Of a stretch of 9,181 bases of DNA, positions 6,027 to 9,181 are shown piece after piece. Position 1 is the stretch's first letter, and each line of letters begins with the position of its first letter. Source of the stretch: an uncultured bacterium (GTDB taxonomy: Bacteria; Patescibacteriota; Saccharimonadia; Saccharimonadales; Saccharimonadaceae); contig CALHWG010000029.1 of the NCBI GenBank assembly GCA_938036745.1, forward strand, positions 1-9,181. Direction: 5' to 3'. A program made the translations under genes and the position numbers. The notes under the pieces were generated by a model. That model ran no database searches. It was not told the origin of the DNA and saw only the letters and a program-made list of their open reading frames with translations.

Positions 6027-9000
6027 TTTAATTAAATCTGGTGGGTAGAAAGATGCCGATGTTGATGGTATTGCGGAACCTTTCGAAAGTTCGAAATGTA
6101 AGTGCGATCCATATGAACAGCCATAATTTCCTATAGTTCCAATAGCCTGACCTTTCTTAACTTTCTCTCCAGTTTTAACTGAGTGTGAATCCATATGCCA
6201 ATAGAAAGAATAGACATCTCCTTTGTGTTTAATAATTACTGCATGTGGACCGCCCATCATATCGGCCGTTCCGTATGTACATCCATTATATGGGGCCACA
6301 TCGAAACCACCATTAACAACCTCACCATCAGCTACAGAATATACTTGTGCTCCATGCGTCCATCCTTTTTCTTCATTTGCAAAATCGATAGCTGGGTGAT
6401 TTTGTCGAACTGGTGTGTTAAAACCTTGGCCATCTGATACTCCCTGTATCTTTCCATCTTTAACTTTAGTGTTTTTAAGCGGCCAAATAAATTCACCACT
6501 TAATTTTGATAGCTCTGGATCTACTCCTCCTTTTGAATTAGATGAGCCATTATTTCCGTAACTTCCTCCGTTTGAATCTGGCTTAAATTCTTCATTCATT
6601 CCCATCTCTGTTCGAAGGTCAGTCAAAAATAGTGAATACCAGTTTGCTTTAGGATTTTTTTCAGTATTACAAATTCCGCCACGAGTTTCATCATCGTCAT
6701 CTTCTGATGTTCCGATTGGTGATTTTCGGTTGAAGCAATATTTATCATATTTCTTCAAGTCGCCACTCATATTAAAGGTATCTAGTAGATTATTTGTTTC
6801 ATTACTATTTTCTTTCTCTACAATATCGCCCCATTCTTTAAGTTTATTAACAACTTCTTCAGTGTCAGTTTCAGCAATACCCATATCAATACCAGTATAA
6901 ACATTACAAAAAATATCAGTTGCGGCACCAGTATCTGTAATTGATTTATCTTCACAGGTTTCCATATTGGCTGCAAAGTTTGCACTATTAGCTGCGCTTG
7001 CTCCTGGCGTAATTGATGCGAATGATCTTTGCGCTCCGCCAATCATTGATGGTAATAAACCTTTAATTGAGCCCAAAGTTCCAGCATAGGGCATCATATT
7101 ACTTACAATCGAACCTAAGAAAGTATGCCGTGTGGTTGGATCAAATGGACTGTGAGTTTTTCGAATGTCTTCAGCATTTTCAGCAATTTGACGGTCGGTC
7201 TCTTGGCGAAATGCAATTGCTTGAGACTTGGTTAAAACACCACCACTTCCAGCCATTGAGTTCTTTGCCATCATTGCTGCAGAGCCTGACATTATGGCGT
7301 TTCCAAAATTCTCGCCAGTTGTTGAATCATTTAGAATTGTGCCGGTTAAACCTTCACTCACATATTTCGAAATTGCACCCATGGCTTGATTTTTTAGTAT
7401 TTCTGCAGCAGCAGAAAGAGCTAATCCTAATGCTACTGCCCATACTGCTACTTTTACAACATCGCCAATACATCCCCAAAAACCAGTTCCCATACATTTG
7501 AGTACCGTTAATGCTACTTGAGCTATACCTACTGCCGCAGTAACTATACCCGCAACTTTACAGCTTTGTCGTATGAACCAACCCACCATTCCTGTAGTTA
7601 ATGTATTCATTAAACTTGCAAACCATCCAGTAATTCCAACCTGGTAGTCCTTCGCTGAATCATCTAATTTCGAAACTCGGTCATCATAAGCTACTGCTCG
7701 CCAACCTTGCGATTCGGTGGCGCTTTTGATATGGTCATTATTTGATGTGGAATCTGCAAAAAAAGCAAAAGCGTTTTTTAGCCTTGAAGTATTAGAATTT
7801 TTACTATCAGGATTTTTATTTTCTTTAGAATCTTTTTTATTGGCGATGCCCATTAAATTATTGCCTTGCGCCGTAACTTCTTGTTGAGTTGCTTCACCGG
7901 CTTTAATTTTTGAAGCCATCGAAAGGAAAGATAAACCAAATTGAGCTAACACTTCAACTTTAGCTATCTTAGCAACACTCCAACCCATTGAAACTAATGC
8001 ATAAACTCCACAAACTTTATCTACCGCATTTAAGCTATTTAAAGTGCTGCTCGCACCTTCAAGTATTTCCAACCCCATGGCTGCTTTTTCAGATACACTT
8101 TTTGTACCTTTCTTGAGCTTGTCTTTGTATGTTTTTAATTTTTCTTTAACTTTTCTAGTTCCTTCATCACCTTTTTGTGCCTTATTATTACCTTTGTCGT
8201 CAACATCGTCTTTATCGTCTGGTAATTTTTTAGAATCAGTTTCTCCATCTTTACTATGGTCGTTTGCTGTTTTCTTTATATCGTCGTCAATTTCGTCCTC
8301 AGTTTTGCCTTTATTATCTTTTTTTACTTTTGTAAAATTAAACCAACCCTTGAGCTTTTGCCAAGATTTATCAAGAAAAGATGCAAAACGCCCACTAAAA
8401 CTACGGCGAAAAGCTTGCCGCACATCTGGGTTTTTAGTTAAAATATTTTTAATATCCTTAGAAGAATTATTTATTTCAATATTTCTACCATCTTTAATAT
8501 AGGTTAGTTTTGAAATTTTTTTCCTTCCAAATAAGCTTTCTCCCTCTGCTAAATCAACTTTAAAACCAGCTTTTTCAAGATTTTTTATATTTCGGTCTGT
8601 TACCTTTGACATTCGGCAAACTAAGCCTGCTGGACTACAATTAGTACCTTTTATTTTTAGCTTCATCACTTTAACAGAGCGATTATTCATACTTATTGCA
8701 GATGAATTGCGTTTCTCGGTAGTAGTTTCTTCCATATGAACCTGAATAAGTGAAATAATTCCTGTTGAAATTACAAGAATAAATACACCAACTCCACTAA
8801 GAAGGCTACCTACTGTTACCATTGCTCCTTTATTTTCAAGGAATGATTTTGCAAGGTTTTTCCAACCACCTCCTACTAAGTTTGCTGCATTTCGAGATTT
8901 ATGAGTTCCATCGCCGCTCACATTGTTTTGCCAGCCGCCAGATTGGGCGGGTTTTGAATCTTTCGAAAGTGTTTCTGAGTCGCTGATTCCAGAATTTGAA

Positions 9001-9181
9001 GCAGTAGAAGTTGAAGAATTTTCGGCACTCGCCAAAGCAGACGGATTATAACCGTCATTTCCTCGAATAACTTCAGCGTTTCCCCATATACTCCTTGCTC
9101 GTTCAAGCGCAGATTGATTCGAGTCGCTCAAGTCGCTAAAATCAAGATTTTCATCTCTTTCGAAATCTCTAGCTGCTCCCA
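6015..9181 (-). CDS. Large membrane protein with C-terminal M23 metallopeptidase (5' partial)
   Basis: The frame stays open to the window edge, so the start lies outside; the TTG at 9131 is only an internal codon (residue 1 in the numbering here), with 16 more residues visible before it. Layout: low-complexity Ser/Asn-rich N-terminus (1-90); a membrane helix (104-131); a small domain with NCSPAGLVC (164-172) and EKAGFKVD; a Lys/Asp-rich, probably disordered stretch (268-345); several hydrophobic segments (about 372-406, 497-520, 524-546, 555-578); a Gly/Ser linker (853-869); and an M23 domain (about 905-1015). M23 zinc ligands are His912 and Asp916 (HPAID) and His1012 (HLHFE), with catalytic His979 and His1010. 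M23 enzymes cut peptidoglycan peptide cross-links. The polytopic middle followed by a wall hydrolase suggests a VirB6/TrbL-like or other secretion-channel component; that part is inference. It is coupled to the next gene by TAATG. Confidence 0.82.
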   Translation of the reverse strand, partial: GAARDFERDENLDFSDLSDSNQSALERARSIWGNAEVIRGNDGYNPSALASAENSSTSTASNSGISDSETLSKDSKPAQSGGWQNNVSGDGTHKSRNAANLVGGGWKNLAKSFLENKGAMVTVGSLLSGVGVFILVISTGIISLIQVHMEETTTEKRNSSAISMNNRSVKVMKLKIKGTNCSPAGLVCRMSKVTDRNIKNLEKAGFKVDLAEGESLFGRKKISKLTYIKDGRNIEINNSSKDIKNILTKNPDVRQAFRRSFSGRFASFLDKSWQKLKGWFNFTKVKKDNKGKTEDEIDDDIKKTANDHSKDGETDSKKLPDDKDDVDDKGNNKAQKGDEGTRKVKEKLKTYKDKLKKGTKSVSEKAAMGLEILEGASSTLNSLNAVDKVCGVYALVSMGWSVAKIAKVEVLAQFGLSFLSMASKIKAGEATQQEVTAQGNNLMGIANKKDSKENKNPDSKNSNTSRLKNAFAFFADSTSNNDHIKSATESQGWRAVAYDDRVSKLDDSAKDYQVGITGWFASLMNTLTTGMVGWFIRQSCKVAGIVTAAVGIAQVALTVLKCMGTGFWGCIGDVVKVAVWAVALGLALSAAAEILKNQAMGAISKYVSEGLTGTILNDSTTGENFGNAIMSGSAAMMAKNSMAGSGGVLTKSQAIAFRQETDRQIAENAEDIRKTHSPFDPTTRHTFLGSIVSNMMPYAGTLGSIKGLLPSMIGGAQRSFASITPGASAANSANFAANMETCEDKSITDTGAATDIFCNVYTGIDMGIAETDTEEVVNKLKEWGDIVEKENSNETNNLLDTFNMSGDLKKYDKYCFNRKSPIGTSEDDDDETRGGICNTEKNPKANWYSLFLTDLRTEMGMNEEFKPDSNGGSYGNNGSSNSKGGVDPELSKLSGEFIWPLKNTKVKDGKIQGVSDGQGFNTPVRQNHPAIDFANEEKGWTHGAQVYSVADGEVVNGGFDVAPYNGCTYGTADMMGGPHAVIIKHKGDVYSFYWHMDSHSVKTGEKVKKGQAIGTIGNYGCSYGSHLHFELSKGSAIPSTSASFYPPDLIKQDT

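Larger units (their letters stand above)
1330..9165. repeat. Dispersed palindrome TTTCGAAA (13 copies)
   Basis: The octamer TTTCGAAA occurs 13 times by my reading. The hexamer cores start at 1331, 2055, 3120, 3291, 3576, 4108, 5123, 5488, 6082, 7366, 7669, 8962 and 9159. The core TTCGAA occurs about 22 times in the same 8 kb, where about three would be expected by composition. None occurs in bases 1-1200. In coding regions it appears both as Phe-Glu (TTC GAA) and Ser-Lys (TCG AAA), so it is not tied to one dipeptide, and one copy lies in the noncoding origin region. Confidence 0.6.

Noticed and set aside
7067..7501. A 144-codon + strand frame
   Set aside because: It is antisense to the hydrophobic middle of the large membrane protein, with no domain features and no ribosome binding site.
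8044..8502. A 152-codon + strand frame rich in Ser, Leu and Phe
   Set aside because: It is antisense to the large M23 gene. The composition is what the complement of a Lys/Asp/Glu-rich stretch gives, and there is no start signal.
9129..9131. TTG as the start of the large - strand gene
   Set aside because: The frame continues open for 16 more codons to the window edge and no ribosome binding site precedes the TTG, so the gene is 5' partial.
1512..9181. UGA read as glycine (Gracilibacteria/Absconditabacteria code)
   Set aside because: About 2,500 codons in five genes contain no in-frame TGA and have ordinary GGN glycine codons. A recoded genome would show many.

Overview
The window falls into two parts that may not belong to the same genome. 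Bases 1 to about 1200 (+ strand) hold the last ~214 codons of an ABC-transporter ATPase and the N-terminal half of its ABC-2 permease partner. Both look like Firmicutes proteins. The first gene uses only AGA/AGG for arginine, and the permease has a near-perfect Shine-Dalgarno. The permease stops at 1202, in the middle of what should be a longer membrane protein. From about 1200 onward the style changes: an AT-rich origin-like region with a cluster of DnaA boxes, then dnaN and recF on the + strand, then a three-gene operon on the - strand that runs off the right edge. Either the permease was truly cut off by a rearrangement next to the origin, or the contig is chimeric. dnaA, which usually sits upstream of such an origin, is not in the window.

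For the main part (1200-9181) my best guess is a small-genome Candidate Phyla Radiation bacterium, most likely Candidatus Saccharibacteria (TM7). The reasons are the combination of a divergent dnaN/recF pair, a very large membrane protein ending in an M23 peptidase, a secreted protein with phage-tail-lysozyme, SGNH and NlpC/P60-like modules, and a PEGA protein. This combination is one I associate with saccharibacterial type IV secretion-like loci. The assignment is inference; no rRNA or other decisive marker is present. The standard genetic code applies: about 2,500 codons contain no in-frame TGA, which argues against Gracilibacteria and Absconditabacteria.

Layout: 1-645 ABC ATPase (5' partial); 642-1202 truncated permease; 1203-1511 origin-like region with an AT-only segment, six or seven DnaA boxes, a decamer repeat and the dnaN promoter; 1512-2606 dnaN; 2614-3651 recF; 3632-3663 a hairpin shared as terminator by the two converging units. 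On the - strand, in order of transcription, come 9181-6015 (large membrane protein with C-terminal M23 metallopeptidase, 5' partial), 6015-4351 (secreted three-enzyme wall hydrolase) and 4347-3676 (membrane-anchored PEGA protein).

dnaN and recF form a replication/repair pair seven bases apart, driven by an extended -10 promoter that overlaps a DnaA box. The - strand operon is tightly coupled (a TAATG overlap, then a 3-base gap). Its products should lie in or outside the membrane and together carry activities against glycan strands, ester substituents and peptide cross-links. The simplest reading is an envelope-penetrating or secretion-channel module, which would suit an epibiont that must breach its own wall and perhaps a host wall. 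The individual enzyme modules are well supported by motifs; their joint role is inferred.
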